From Mycobacterium asiaticum (GTDB lineage: Bacteria > Actinomycetota > Actinomycetes > Mycobacteriales > Mycobacteriaceae), in contig NZ_LZLS01000186.1 in the NCBI RefSeq assembly GCF_001673365.1, positions 1-37,211 on the forward strand: DNA of 37,211 nt, written 5' to 3'. Shown here piece by piece: positions 19,561 through 28,806 of this stretch. A program made the translations under genes and the position numbers. The notes below the pieces were generated by a model. The model worked only from the letters and a program-made list of their open reading frames with translations, searched no databases and was not told the origin of the DNA. The number at the start of each line of letters is the position of its first letter. The stretch's first letter is position 1.

Positions 19561-19710
19561 GTTTGGTGCTTGGGGCGTCGCGTGTGCGGTTGGGGTTTCG
19601 CGTGTGCGGCTGGGGCTTCGCGTGTGCGGCTGGGGCATCGCGTGTGCGGCTGGGGTATCGCGTGTGCGGCTGGGGCTTCGCGTGTGCGGCTGGGGCTTCG
19701 CGTGTGCGGC
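19561..19710. repeat. 20-bp tandem repeat array downstream of pknG
   Basis: The unit CGTGTGCGGCTGGGGCTTCG repeats with an exact period of 20 at 19581, 19601, 19621, 19641, 19661 and 19681, with single-base changes (TTC, CATC, TATC variants near the end of the unit). A degenerate copy precedes it at 19561 and a partial copy at 19701 runs into the larger repeat. Twenty is not a multiple of three, so no single frame repeats, and the array starts 16 bases after the pknG stop. There are no unique spacers, so it is not a CRISPR array. Confidence 0.95.
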
Positions 19711-20317
19711 CAGGGCGGAAAATCGGCCAAATCACCGCCACAGCTGCACACCGAAAACCACCAGTGCACAATCGAATCCGCTGACGCGCTGCAGCAGCCA
19801 CGACCGCCGCGGAGGCCCGACGGGTCTGCACTCACAACTCGACGCTAAGCCCATCGCGTGTGCACCCACGGCATCGCGTGTGCGGCCAGGGCGGAAAATC
19901 GGCCAAATCACCGCCACAGCCGCACACTGAACGCCGCTGGTGCACAATCCAATCCGCTGACGCGCTGCAGCAGCCCCGAGCGCCGCGGAGGCCCGACGGG
20001 TCTGCACTCACAACGCGACGCTAAGCCCATCGCGTGTGCACCCACGGCATCGCGTGTGCACTCAGGGCGGAAAATTGGCCAAATTACCGCCATAGCTGCA
20101 CACCGAAAACCACCAGTGCACACTCGAATCCGCTGACGCGCCGCAGCAGCCGCGACCAACGCGCAGGCCCGACGGGTCTACAAGAAACGACACGACGCGC
20201 CCGCCCATCGCGTGTGCACTCAGGGCGGAAAATCCGCCAAATCTCCGCCATAGCCGCACACCGAAAACCACCAGTGCACAATCAAATCCGCTGACGCGCC
20301 GCAGCAGCCGCGATCGC
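19701..20317. repeat. Four diverged copies of a ~176-bp repeat ending in the DUF559 gene
   Basis: The anchor CAGGGCGGAAAAT recurs at 19711, 19887, 20063 and 20221 (periods 176, 176 and 158). Each unit continues with CCGCCA(C/T)AG, a GCACACCGAAAACCACCAG-like block, TGCACAAT, then ATCCGCTGACGCG(C/T)(C/T)GCAGCAGCC. The first two copies also contain a CCCATCGCGTGTGCACCCACGGCAT stretch related to the 20-bp array. The fourth copy is partial and its end is the last codons and stop of the minus-strand DUF559 gene, so the repeat unit includes that gene's 3' end. In the other copies the TGA stop position reads CGA or GGA on the minus strand. Confidence 0.9.
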
Positions 20318-21163
20318 TTCGCGGACCCGTTGCAGAATCTCGGCGGGCCGATGCTCCGCGACGACCCGGACGATAATCCACCCCATCCGCTCGAGCAGCT
20401 CGATCCGACGAAGGTCTTTGACATACTGACGCCGGTCAGTTTGATGTTGAGCACCGTCGTATTCGACGGCAACCATGTACTCCTCCCAGCCGAGATCCAG
20501 ATAGGCGACCGGGACACCGTCCGCGCCTAATACCGGAATCTGGGTCTGCGGCCGCGGAAAACCGGCGTCGATCAGCAGTAGCCGGAGGTAGCTTTCCCGC
20601 GGCGACTGCGCGCCCGCATCGACGAGGTCCAGCGCGGCCTCCAGCCGCCGCAGTCCAGGCGAGCCCGGATGATCCTGAGCGACTCCGAGCACGTCGTCGA
20701 CCTTGATACCCGTCGCCGCCGCCAAAGCGTCCAACCGGGCGACCGCCGAGCGGATCGCCCCGCGTCGGCCGATATCGAAGGCAGTGCGCTCCGGGGTGGT
20801 CACCCGACACCCGTTCATGACTTGCACCTCGTCGTCCAACAATCCGTCGCGCCGGGTCAGCACGCCCTCCGGCGGATGCGTATTGCCGTGGAACAACTCC
20901 ACCGGAAAGCCCTCCGGGATCCACTTGGTGCCGTGCAACGCAGCGGCAGCGGCTCCCCCGATGATTGCCCTGCCCCGCGCCCATAGCCAGGCGGCCGCGA
21001 TGCGTTGCTCGAAGCACGGCTGATTCACCTGCTTGTTCAGGTAGACATCGGGTAGCACCGGTCGGTAGTTCGTCCGTAGCTGGTGTCGGGTCAACGCTCC
21101 GCACGCCAGCGCCTCGCTGCCAACAAAAGGTTCCGCCAAATCGAGCACGCCGCAGAGTCGCAC
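20282..21163 (-). CDS. AbiEi-antitoxin-like / DUF559 endonuclease-like protein
   Basis: A 293-aa two-part protein. Residues about 10-60 (FVGSEALACGALTRHQLRTN, PVLPDVYL) resemble the winged-helix start of AbiEi-type antitoxins. The middle region has the familiar ALHGTKWIP and TTPERTAFDIGRRG segments. The C-terminus (about 215-285) is a DUF559/Vsr-like nuclease fold with YLDLGWEEYMVAVEYDGAQHQ, and later RIELLERMGWIIVRV; the Asp and the Glu in VEYDG are candidate metal ligands. Such proteins are frequent in mycobacteria and often stand alone; no AbiEii toxin gene is adjacent. GTG start at 21163. Its last codons lie in the repeat array. Function unknown. Confidence 0.85.
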   Translation of the reverse strand: MRLCGVLDLAEPFVGSEALACGALTRHQLRTNYRPVLPDVYLNKQVNQPCFEQRIAAAWLWARGRAIIGGAAAAALHGTKWIPEGFPVELFHGNTHPPEGVLTRRDGLLDDEVQVMNGCRVTTPERTAFDIGRRGAIRSAVARLDALAAATGIKVDDVLGVAQDHPGSPGLRRLEAALDLVDAGAQSPRESYLRLLLIDAGFPRPQTQIPVLGADGVPVAYLDLGWEEYMVAVEYDGAQHQTDRRQYVKDLRRIELLERMGWIIVRVVAEHRPAEILQRVREAIAAAAARQRI

Positions 21164-21236
21164 GACAACGGCGCGACGCGCTTACGCCCATCCACAGCCC
21201 TGCTCAGCAAAAACATAGGTTGACGGGCGAAAGTGG

Positions 21237-22556
21237 GTGACTATGGCCGGCCAGTCCCCGAGGTGGATTGCGACGGCGCGCGTGCTGCGCCGGACGGGGT
21301 TCGGCGCCACCGGCACCGAAGTCGAAGCGGTGGTCGGGCGGGATTGGGCGGGCTATGTCGACGATGCGTTGAACGCCCACCCGGACGCCGACCGTGGCGC
21401 GGTCGCGACGCCGATGCCGACGTTGACTCCGCCGGAGCCACCCGGCAAAGGCGCGACGACGGCGGCGCGCGCGCACTACCGTCGTCAGCTCTCCGCCCAG
21501 AACGACGAACTGACACGGTGGTGGCTGCGCCGCATGATCGCGGTCGAGCAGCCACTGCACGAGAAGCTGACGCTGTTGTGGCACAACCATTTTGCGACTT
21601 CCGCGCAGAAGGTCCGGATCGCTGCCTACATGGCGGCGCAGAACCAGAAGCTGCGCGCCCTGGCTTTGGGTGACTTCCGCACGCTTGCCTACGCCATGCT
21701 CACCGACGCCGCGTTGCTGCGCTGGCTGGACGGGCAACTCAATACCGCGAAGGCTCCGAACGAAAACCTGGCGCGCGAGTTCATGGAACTGTTCACGTTG
21801 GGCCACAACAACGGCTACACCGAGGATGACGTGCGTGCCGGCGCGCGGGCTTTGACCGGGTGGACTATCAGCGACGGTCAAGCCGTGTTGATCGGCCGTC
21901 GCTACGACGCCAGTCCGAAGACCCTCTTCGGAGTTACCGGCAGCTTTGATGCGGCCGGATTTTGTGATGCCGTACTGGCCCAGTCAAGTTCGGCGCCGCA
22001 TGTCGCCGGGCGGCTGTGGCAGCAACTGGCGTCCGACGAGCCTGCCTCGACGCAAGTGCTCGACCGACTCGTCTCGGCCTACGGCCCCAAGCGCGACCTC
22101 AAGGCGCTCACCCGCGCGATCCTCATCGACGACGAATTCACTGGCGGTCGCGCAACCGTCGTCAACACCCCGGTCGAGTGGCTCATCGGTGTGATCCGCG
22201 CACTCAAGGTCTCCATCGACGACCCGGCCCCCGGCAAGCTCGTGGAGCCGACCCTCAAAGCACTCGGCCAGCGACCGTTCTTTCCGACCGATGTCAACGG
22301 CTGGCCCAGTGGCCCGGTCTGGCTGTCCACGGCATCGGCACGCACCCGGATGCGCGCCGCGGTCACGCTGGCCCGCGCCGGCGATCTGTCGGCTCTGGAG
22401 AGCGCAGGCTCGGGTGAGCGGATCGATGCCGTCGGCCATCTGATCGGCGTTGGGGCGTGGACGGATCGCACCGTCGAGGCGCTGCGGCCGTTGGTGGGCA
22501 AGCCACCGCAGCTGGTTGCCGCGGCCGTCAACACCCCGGAGTACCTGACGTCATGA
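21237..22556 (+). CDS. DUF1800 family protein
   Basis: A 439-aa protein with the recognisable DUF1800 signature: LRRTGFGATGTEVE near residues 17-30, HEKLTLLWHNHFATS around 107-121, NLAREFMELFTLGHNNGYTEDDV around 176-198, ARALTGWTI shortly after, and FFPTDVNGWPSGPVWLS near 345-361. No signal peptide is visible with the GTG start at 21237 or ATG at 21243. It overlaps the following DUF1501 gene by ATGA, the usual partner of this family across bacteria. The biochemical role of the pair is unknown; DUF1501 is related to the alkaline-phosphatase/sulfatase fold. Confidence 0.88.
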   Translation: MTMAGQSPRWIATARVLRRTGFGATGTEVEAVVGRDWAGYVDDALNAHPDADRGAVATPMPTLTPPEPPGKGATTAARAHYRRQLSAQNDELTRWWLRRMIAVEQPLHEKLTLLWHNHFATSAQKVRIAAYMAAQNQKLRALALGDFRTLAYAMLTDAALLRWLDGQLNTAKAPNENLAREFMELFTLGHNNGYTEDDVRAGARALTGWTISDGQAVLIGRRYDASPKTLFGVTGSFDAAGFCDAVLAQSSSAPHVAGRLWQQLASDEPASTQVLDRLVSAYGPKRDLKALTRAILIDDEFTGGRATVVNTPVEWLIGVIRALKVSIDDPAPGKLVEPTLKALGQRPFFPTDVNGWPSGPVWLSTASARTRMRAAVTLARAGDLSALESAGSGERIDAVGHLIGVGAWTDRTVEALRPLVGKPPQLVAAAVNTPEYLTS

Positions 22557-23743
22557 ACCGCCGCAGATTTCTGATCGCCGGCGCCGGAGTCGGCGCGGTC
22601 GGCTTGCTGTCCGGCACGATGGCGGTGGGTTGGGATGAGCTGCTCCGGGCGGCCCACGAGCGACCGCTGGCCGACGACGTCGGCGTGCTGGTGATCGTCA
22701 CGCTCTACGGCGGCAACGACGGGATAAACGCGCTAATCCCCTACGCCGACAACGCATATCAGGATGCACGACCAGAACTCGCCTACGCCCCAGAAGACGT
22801 ACTGCACCTCGATGACCAGCTTGGCCTGAACCCCGCGATGCGCGGCCTGGCCCAGTTGTGGCAGCAACGGCAGCTGGCGATTGTGCGCGGAGTCGGTTAT
22901 CCCAAACCCGATCACAGCCACTTCCGGTCGATGGACATCTGGCAGACCGCATCGCCAGCCACACCCGTACCGACCGGCTGGATCGGCCGCTGGCTGGATG
23001 CGACGGGCGAAGATCCACTGCGCGCGGTAAGTGTCGGCAGCGTGCTGCCCTTGCTTGCGGTGGGCGAGAAGCAAACGGCCGCAGCTCTTTCCACTACTAC
23101 CGTGCCGGCCGGTCGGGCCGGAAAGTTCGACGCTTTCGAATCGACCATCCAGGCGCTTGGTCAAGATGATCCCACTGACACCCCCGCCATGGCCGCAGTG
23201 CGCAGGTCATATCGTGCCACCCGATCTACCGAGGCACGTTTCGCGTCGATCGCAGCGACCGAATCCGAGAACGCCTTGGCCAGTCGGCTGAGCATGGTCA
23301 CTGCCGCGATCCGGGCGCGGGTGCCGACTCGGGTGTACATGGTGCACCTGGGCGGTTTTGACACGCACGCCGACGAACGCGGTACGCAGCAACGCCTCTT
23401 GCAGACGTTTGACGATGCGATCACCGGGTTCTTGCAGCAAATGGCCGCGGACCCGTGTGGGCGCAACGTGGTTGTGTTGGCGCATTCGGAGTTCGGCCGA
23501 CGAGTGGCGGCTAATGCCTCACAGGGCACCGATCACGGCACTGCCGGACCGGTGTTTGTCGCCGGTGTACCCGTCACGGGAGGATTCTACGGCGAGGAGC
23601 CGAGCCTGACCGATCTCGATAACGGAGACCTGAAGTACACCACGGACTTTCGCGATATCTACCACGAGTTGCTGGTGCGCACCCTGCGCACCGATCCGAC
23701 GCCGGTGGTCGGAGCCGGCCGCACGAGCCTGGGTTTCCTATAA
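22553..23743 (+). CDS. DUF1501 family protein with Tat signal
   Basis: A 396-aa protein. It starts with a twin-arginine signal ([20 protein letters not shown], residues 2-21), so it should be exported folded. The DUF1501 domain follows: [20 protein letters not shown] near 47-66, [20 protein letters not shown] near 113-132, [13 protein letters not shown] near 263-275, [18 protein letters not shown] near 303-320, and [14 protein letters not shown] near 322-335. The repeated Asp/His residues in these motifs match the metal sites of the related alkaline-phosphatase-like fold. ATG overlaps the DUF1800 stop. Its stop overlaps the convergent ackA end by six bases. Substrate unknown. Confidence 0.88.
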   Translation: MNRRRFLIAGAGVGAVGLLSGTMAVGWDELLRAAHERPLADDVGVLVIVTLYGGNDGINALIPYADNAYQDARPELAYAPEDVLHLDDQLGLNPAMRGLAQLWQQRQLAIVRGVGYPKPDHSHFRSMDIWQTASPATPVPTGWIGRWLDATGEDPLRAVSVGSVLPLLAVGEKQTAAALSTTTVPAGRAGKFDAFESTIQALGQDDPTDTPAMAAVRRSYRATRSTEARFASIAATESENALASRLSMVTAAIRARVPTRVYMVHLGGFDTHADERGTQQRLLQTFDDAITGFLQQMAADPCGRNVVVLAHSEFGRRVAANASQGTDHGTAGPVFVAGVPVTGGFYGEEPSLTDLDNGDLKYTTDFRDIYHELLVRTLRTDPTPVVGAGRTSLGFL

Positions 23744-24880
23744 CAAGCTGACGCAGTCGCGGGCGATGGCCAACTCCTCGTTCGTCGGCACCACCAGGAC
23801 CGTGATCGGCGAATCGTCGCGCGAGATCCGCCGCTCCCCGGAACCGGTAGCGTTGCGTTCGTCGTCGAGTTCGATTCCCAACTCCCCTAACCCCGCCAGC
23901 GCATCCCGACGAACGGCGACGTCATGCTCACCGATCCCCGCGGTGAAGCTGATCACGTCGGTATGACCCAGCACGGCCAGATAGGCGCCAATGTACTTGC
24001 GCAGCCGATGAATAAATACGTCGTACGCCAATTTTGCTGCTGCATCGCCTGATTGGATCATCTCCCGCAAGCGGCGGAAGTCACGCTCACCGGCCAGACC
24101 CAGTACACCGGAACGCTTGTTCAGCATCGACTCGATCTCTTCCACACCCATCTTCGCGGTGCGAAACAGGTAGCTGTAGACGCCCGCGTCGATGTCGCCG
24201 CTGCGGGTGCCCATCACCAAGCCCTCCAATGGTGTTAAGCCCATTGAGGTTTCGACCGGCCGGCCCCCCACCACCGCGGACGCCGACGCTCCGTTGCCCA
24301 GGTGCAGCACAATCTGGTTCACCTCGTCTAACGGTCGGCCCACGAACGCCGCGGCTTGTCCGCTGACATATTCGTGTGAGGTGCCGTGGAACCCATAACG
24401 ACGAATGTCCCAGGTTTCAGCTAATTCCCGGTCGATGGCGTAGATCGCGGCCGCCGGCGGCAGGTGGTGAAAGAACGCCGTATCGAACACGGCGATGTGG
24501 GGAACGTCGGGCAGCAGTTTGCGCGCCACTTCGATGCCCTGCAACGCCGGCGGGTTGTGCAGGGGCGCCAGTGGCGAGAGCTCTTGAAGTTCGGCGATCA
24601 CCTCGTCGTCGAGCAGGGTGGGGCGGTGAAACCGCTTGCCGCCGTGAACCACTCGATGACCGACCGCAACCAGTCCGCAGTCCTTCAGATCTATGCCGTC
24701 GTCGGCCAGCATGTCGAATGCGCGGCGCAACGCCGCATCGTGGTCGGCGACCTCCGACGACGGTTCCCCGATCTGCTCGACGGTGCCGGTGGCGCGTGAA
24801 GCACCCGAATCCGGGTCGACCAGTTGGAATTTCAGCGACGACGAGCCGGAGTTGATCACCAGCACCAGACGGTCAGTCAT
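23738..24880 (-). CDS. ackA: AckA, acetate kinase
   Basis: A 380-aa ASKHA-fold kinase interconverting acetyl phosphate plus ADP and acetate plus ATP. Motifs in order: [14 protein letters not shown] (residues 6-19), VGHRVVHGG with the catalytic Arg, [10 protein letters not shown] with the catalytic Asp, [42 protein letters not shown], and [12 protein letters not shown] near the C-terminus. ATG at 24880 gives the normal N-terminus; the frame continues upstream but lies in pta. The start overlaps the pta stop by eight bases, so the two enzymes of the acetyl-CoA/acetate pathway are coupled. Confidence 0.97.
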   Translation of the reverse strand: MTDRLVLVINSGSSSLKFQLVDPDSGASRATGTVEQIGEPSSEVADHDAALRRAFDMLADDGIDLKDCGLVAVGHRVVHGGKRFHRPTLLDDEVIAELQELSPLAPLHNPPALQGIEVARKLLPDVPHIAVFDTAFFHHLPPAAAIYAIDRELAETWDIRRYGFHGTSHEYVSGQAAAFVGRPLDEVNQIVLHLGNGASASAVVGGRPVETSMGLTPLEGLVMGTRSGDIDAGVYSYLFRTAKMGVEEIESMLNKRSGVLGLAGERDFRRLREMIQSGDAAAKLAYDVFIHRLRKYIGAYLAVLGHTDVISFTAGIGEHDVAVRRDALAGLGELGIELDDERNATGSGERRISRDDSPITVLVVPTNEELAIARDCVSLL

Positions 24881-26957
24881 GGAGACCCTGTGCCTGAATC
24901 GCGGTGATTGCCACGGTGTTGACGATGTCTTCGACGAGCGCACCCCGAGACAAGTCGTTGACCGGTTTGCGTAAGCCTTGCAACACCGGACCGATCGCGA
25001 TCGCTCCCGCGGACCGCTGCACTGCCTTATAGGTGTTGTTGCCCGTGTTGAGATCGGGGAAGATCAGCACGGTGGCGCGTCCAGCCACCGGCGAATCGCG
25101 CATCTTGGTAGCCGCCACCGATGGATCGACCGCCGCGTCGTACTGGATCGGGCCTTCGACAAGCAGGTCCGGCTTTCGGGAACGCACCAATTCAGTTGCC
25201 TCCCTGACCTTATCGACATCCTCGCCGGTACCCGAGGTACCGGTGGAATAGGACAGCATGGCCACCCGCGGGTCGATGCCGAACTGCCCGGCGGTGCGCG
25301 CCGAGGAGATCGCGATGTCCGCGAGTTGCTCGGGCGTCGGGTTGGGGACGATCGCGCAGTCCCCGTAGGCCAGTACACGATCCGGCAGGCACATCAGGAA
25401 AATGCTGGACACCGTGGACACGTCGGGAACGGTGCGGATGATCTCGAATGCCGGCCGGACGGTGTGCGCGGTGGTGTGCGTTGCGCCGGACACCATGCCG
25501 TCGACTATGCCCTCGTATACCATCATGGTGCCGAAATACGTTGCGTCGTTCATTATCTCGCGGGCTTGCTCCAGAGTGACGCCTTTGGCCTTGCGTAGTT
25601 CGGCGTACTGCTCGGCGAATTGGTCGTGCAGATCACTGCGCCGCGGGTCAATCACGTTCGCGTCGTCCAGGCTGACGCCGAGTTCGGCTGCGCGCAACCG
25701 GACCTGGGCTTCGTCCCCCAGGATCGTCAAATCCGCGACACAACGCTGCAGCAGGCGACCCGCGGACCGAAGTATCCGGTCATCCTCTCCTTCGGGCAGG
25801 ACGATGTGCTTGCGATCTGCTCGCGCGCGCTGCAAAAGCTGATGGGTGAACATCTGCGGTGTGGTGATCGTCGGAATAGGGATGGTGAGCTGCTCGATGA
25901 GGTCCGCAACGTCGACGTGACGGTCCATCAACTGCAGCGCGGTGTCAATCTTGCGTTGCGACGAAGCGGTGACCCGCCCCCGCGTCAGCGCCGCCGCGCG
26001 GGCCGTGTCGTAGGTGCCCAGCGTGGTGGCGATGATCGGTAACCGCAGCCGTAAACCCTTTACCAGGGCCGCAATTGAGGGATGTAAGTCGAAACCACCA
26101 TTGAGGACAAGGCACGACAACGACGGAAATCCTTCGGCCGCATGGGCACTGGCGACCGCAAGCACCACATCAGAGCGGTCCCCGGGGGTTATGACCGCTA
26201 TGCCGTCGCGCAGCCGCTCCAGCACATGGTCGGCGGTCATGCCCGCAACCATCACTCCCGTCACTTCGCGCTCGACCAGCTGTTCGTCGCCGCGAACCGG
26301 TGTCCCGTTCACTGCCTTGGTCAGTTCGGCCACCGTCGGCGCGGCCAGCAGCGGCTCCTCAGGCAGCACATACGCGCGGGGCGTGAACTCCTGCAGCGCT
26401 TCTGCAACAGCTGCCAGCTCAGCGGGTTCGCATCGATTGGCCACCACTGCAGCGGCGTGCGCGCGTTGCGCAGCGAGCTCGGCTAGACACACTTCGACGA
26501 CAGCGGCGATCTCGTCGGGCGTGCGACCCTTGGCGCGGACCGCCAGCAGCACCGGCGTCCCCAGGTTCACCGCGATCCGTGCGTTTACGGACAATTCCGC
26601 GGGGCTGCCCACGTCGGAGTAGTCGCTACCGACGATCACCACCGCGTCGCACTTCTTGGCCATTGCGTGGTATTGGTCGACGATCGTGGCGATCGCCGCG
26701 TCGCCGTCATCGTGCAGTTGCTGGTAGGACACGCCGGCACACTGCTCATAAGGCAAGTCCGCGGTCGCGTGGTCCAGCAGCAATTCGAGGATGTAGTCGC
26801 GATCCGGCCCGGGTCTGGTAATCGGCCGGAACACACCGACTTTCGCGACCGTGGCGGCCAGCCCGTGCAGCAGCCCAAGGGCGATCGTCGACTTACCGGT
26901 CTCGGATTCCGGCGCAGCGATATAGATCGCTTTCGACGAAGACTGGGTATCAGCCAA
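24873..26957 (-). CDS. pta: Pta, phosphate acetyltransferase (long form)
   Basis: A 694-aa enzyme converting acetyl-CoA and phosphate to acetyl phosphate and CoA. It is the long class: an N-terminal BioD-like P-loop domain ([16 protein letters not shown], residues about 14-29), a central DRTGG domain near 210-320 ([26 protein letters not shown]), and the catalytic domain from about 370 ([66 protein letters not shown]). I chose TTG at 26957, which overlaps the fgd1 stop (TTGGCTGA) and leads directly into the P-loop domain; starts further upstream lie deep inside fgd1. Confidence 0.94.
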   Translation of the reverse strand: MADTQSSSKAIYIAAPESETGKSTIALGLLHGLAATVAKVGVFRPITRPGPDRDYILELLLDHATADLPYEQCAGVSYQQLHDDGDAAIATIVDQYHAMAKKCDAVVIVGSDYSDVGSPAELSVNARIAVNLGTPVLLAVRAKGRTPDEIAAVVEVCLAELAAQRAHAAAVVANRCEPAELAAVAEALQEFTPRAYVLPEEPLLAAPTVAELTKAVNGTPVRGDEQLVEREVTGVMVAGMTADHVLERLRDGIAVITPGDRSDVVLAVASAHAAEGFPSLSCLVLNGGFDLHPSIAALVKGLRLRLPIIATTLGTYDTARAAALTRGRVTASSQRKIDTALQLMDRHVDVADLIEQLTIPIPTITTPQMFTHQLLQRARADRKHIVLPEGEDDRILRSAGRLLQRCVADLTILGDEAQVRLRAAELGVSLDDANVIDPRRSDLHDQFAEQYAELRKAKGVTLEQAREIMNDATYFGTMMVYEGIVDGMVSGATHTTAHTVRPAFEIIRTVPDVSTVSSIFLMCLPDRVLAYGDCAIVPNPTPEQLADIAISSARTAGQFGIDPRVAMLSYSTGTSGTGEDVDKVREATELVRSRKPDLLVEGPIQYDAAVDPSVAATKMRDSPVAGRATVLIFPDLNTGNNTYKAVQRSAGAIAIGPVLQGLRKPVNDLSRGALVEDIVNTVAITAIQAQGLHD

Positions 26958-27960
26958 GTCGCCGCAACCTGGGGGCGAGGTCCTTCTCGAACAGCTCCAG
27001 GAACCTGCGTTGGTCATGTCCCGGCGCATGGAACACCAAGTGGTTCAGCCCCCACGTCACATACTGGCCGACCTTCTCCACGGCTTCGTCGGGGTCGGAC
27101 GCGACGATCCAGCGCTTGGCGATCTGCTCGATCGGCAGCGCGTCGGCGGCCTTCTCCATCTCGATCGGGTCGTCGATGCTGTGCTTCTGTTCCGCCGAGA
27201 GCGACAGCGGCGCCCAGAACCGGGTGTTCTCCAGCGCCAGGTCCGGGTCGGTGTCGTAGGAGATCTTGATCTCGATCATCTTGTCGATGTCGTCGATGTT
27301 GCGGTCGTTGATCGCCGCGCCCTCCTTGACGGCCGGAATCAGCTTCTCGGTGTAGAGCTCCTCGCCCTTCCCGGACGTGCAAATGAAACCGTCGCCGGCA
27401 CGGCCCGCATACTTGGCCACCGCGGGTCCGCCGGCGGCGATGTAGACGGGCACGCCGCCTTCGGGCACGTCGTAGATCGAGGCGCCCTTGGTGTGGTAGT
27501 ACTCGCCGTCGAAGTCGACGCGGTCACCACGCCACAATTCACGCATCAGCCGCACCGACTCACGCAGCCGGGCAAAGCGCTCCTTGAACTCCGGCCAGTC
27601 GCCCTCGTAACCTGTGGCGATTTCGTTGAGTGCCTCACCGGTGCCGACGCCGAGGAAAACCCGGTTCGGGTACAGACAGCCCATAGTCGCGAAGGCTTGG
27701 GCGATGACTGCCGGGTTGTACCGGAAAGTGGGCGTGAGCACCGAGGTTCCGAGCTGGAGCCGCTCGGTGCGCTCCCCGACGGCGGTCATCCAGGCCAATG
27801 AAAACGGCGCGTGGCCGCCCTTGTGCCGCCACGGCTGGAAGTGGTCACTGACGGTGGCGCTGTCCATGCCGTGCGCTTCGGCGAGGACGGCCAGTTCGAC
27901 GAGCTCACGGGGTGCGAATTGCTCAGCGGACGCTTTGTATCCGAGTTTGAGTTCAGCCAC
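26950..27960 (-). CDS. fgd1: Fgd1, F420-dependent glucose-6-phosphate dehydrogenase
   Basis: A 336-aa luciferase-fold enzyme that oxidises glucose 6-phosphate and reduces cofactor F420, the main source of F420H2 in mycobacteria. [17 protein letters not shown] is at the N-terminus; the F420-site motif SDHFQPW with His40 and Trp44, [20 protein letters not shown] near 71-90 and the catalytic-acid segment [10 protein letters not shown] around Glu109 are all present. Length and motifs match the M. tuberculosis enzyme (Rv0407). It heads a leftward fgd1-pta-ackA group in which each start overlaps the previous stop. GTG start. It is divergent from the MBL-fold gene, with 99 bases between. Confidence 0.97.
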   Translation of the reverse strand: MAELKLGYKASAEQFAPRELVELAVLAEAHGMDSATVSDHFQPWRHKGGHAPFSLAWMTAVGERTERLQLGTSVLTPTFRYNPAVIAQAFATMGCLYPNRVFLGVGTGEALNEIATGYEGDWPEFKERFARLRESVRLMRELWRGDRVDFDGEYYHTKGASIYDVPEGGVPVYIAAGGPAVAKYAGRAGDGFICTSGKGEELYTEKLIPAVKEGAAINDRNIDDIDKMIEIKISYDTDPDLALENTRFWAPLSLSAEQKHSIDDPIEMEKAADALPIEQIAKRWIVASDPDEAVEKVGQYVTWGLNHLVFHAPGHDQRRFLELFEKDLAPRLRRLG

Positions 27961-28059
27961 TAGTCTTTTCTACTCCTATCCACCTGGTCGCGACCCGCAG
28001 CGCCCGGCTACGCCGCGCTCGCGATCGCTCCTACCCCACCTCCTCCTACACTCTCGGTC

Positions 28060-28806
28060 ATGGCTGGGCAGACTGAGCTGGTTCAAATCACCGAAAAGGT
28101 TCACCTCGCGCATGGCCCCGCGGTCAATTGGGTGCTGGTGCACGACGACACCGGTGTCATGCTCATCGACGCCGGCTATCCGGGCGACCGCGAGGAGGTG
28201 TTGACCTCGCTGCGCAAGCTGGGCTACGGCCCCGCTGACCTGCGTGCGATCCTGCTGACCCACGCCCACATCGATCATCTGGGCACCGCGATCTGGTTGG
28301 CCGCCGAGCATGGCACGCCGGTGTATTGCCACGCCGACGAGGTGGGTCACGCCAAGCGCGAGTACCTCGAACAGGTCAAGATCCGCGATCTGGCACTGCG
28401 AATCTGGCGGCCACGCTGGGCGGTGTGGACCGCGCACGTGGTGCGCAGCGGCGGCTTGATCCGCGACGGGATACCGACTACCCAGCCGCTGACACCCGAG
28501 ATCGCCGCCGGGCTACCGGGCCACCCGCAACCCGTCTTCAGTCCGGGTCACACCAACGGCCACTGCTCGTATCTGGTCGACGGTGTGCTGGCCAGCGGCG
28601 ACGCACTGATCACCGGGCACCCGTTGATCCGTGACGACGGACCACAGCTGCTGCCCGCGATCTTCAGTTACAGCCAGGAGAACTGCATCCGCACGCTGTC
28701 GCTGCTGGCCGATGTGCAGACCGAGGTGTTGGCACCGGGGCACGGGCCGTTGTGGCGCGGTCCGATTCGCGAGGCGACCGACGCCGCGTTGCGGAAGGCT
28801 CGCTAG
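28060..28806 (+). CDS. Metallo-beta-lactamase-fold hydrolase (Rv0406c-like)
   Basis: A 248-aa MBL-fold hydrolase. The zinc motif THAHIDHLG is at residues 68-76, GHTNGH (about 165-170) supplies the next His, SGDALITGH near 182-190 supplies the bridging Asp, and PGHGPLW near 228 carries the last His, so the binuclear site is complete. There is no signal peptide, so it is cytoplasmic; substrates of this subgroup include thioesters and lactones, but none can be assigned here. It is divergent from fgd1, as Rv0406c is from Rv0407, and its stop overlaps the convergent flavin oxidoreductase gene by four bases. Confidence 0.9.
   Translation: MAGQTELVQITEKVHLAHGPAVNWVLVHDDTGVMLIDAGYPGDREEVLTSLRKLGYGPADLRAILLTHAHIDHLGTAIWLAAEHGTPVYCHADEVGHAKREYLEQVKIRDLALRIWRPRWAVWTAHVVRSGGLIRDGIPTTQPLTPEIAAGLPGHPQPVFSPGHTNGHCSYLVDGVLASGDALITGHPLIRDDGPQLLPAIFSYSQENCIRTLSLLADVQTEVLAPGHGPLWRGPIREATDAALRKAR

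Noticed and set aside
19561..19710. CRISPR array
   Set aside because: The repeats are directly abutting 20-base units with no unique spacers and there are no cas genes in the window.
19563..20294. Small open frames of 70-90 codons in the repeat region
   Set aside because: They repeat because the DNA repeats, their protein sequences shift frame with the 20-base period, and they have no ribosome-binding sites or known domains.
19545..21236. Insertion sequence or transposon
   Set aside because: No transposase or integrase motif and no terminal inverted repeats or target duplications were seen around the repeat-DUF559 block.
27010..27801. 263-codon plus-strand frame
   Set aside because: Antisense to fgd1, whose protein matches its family over its full length.
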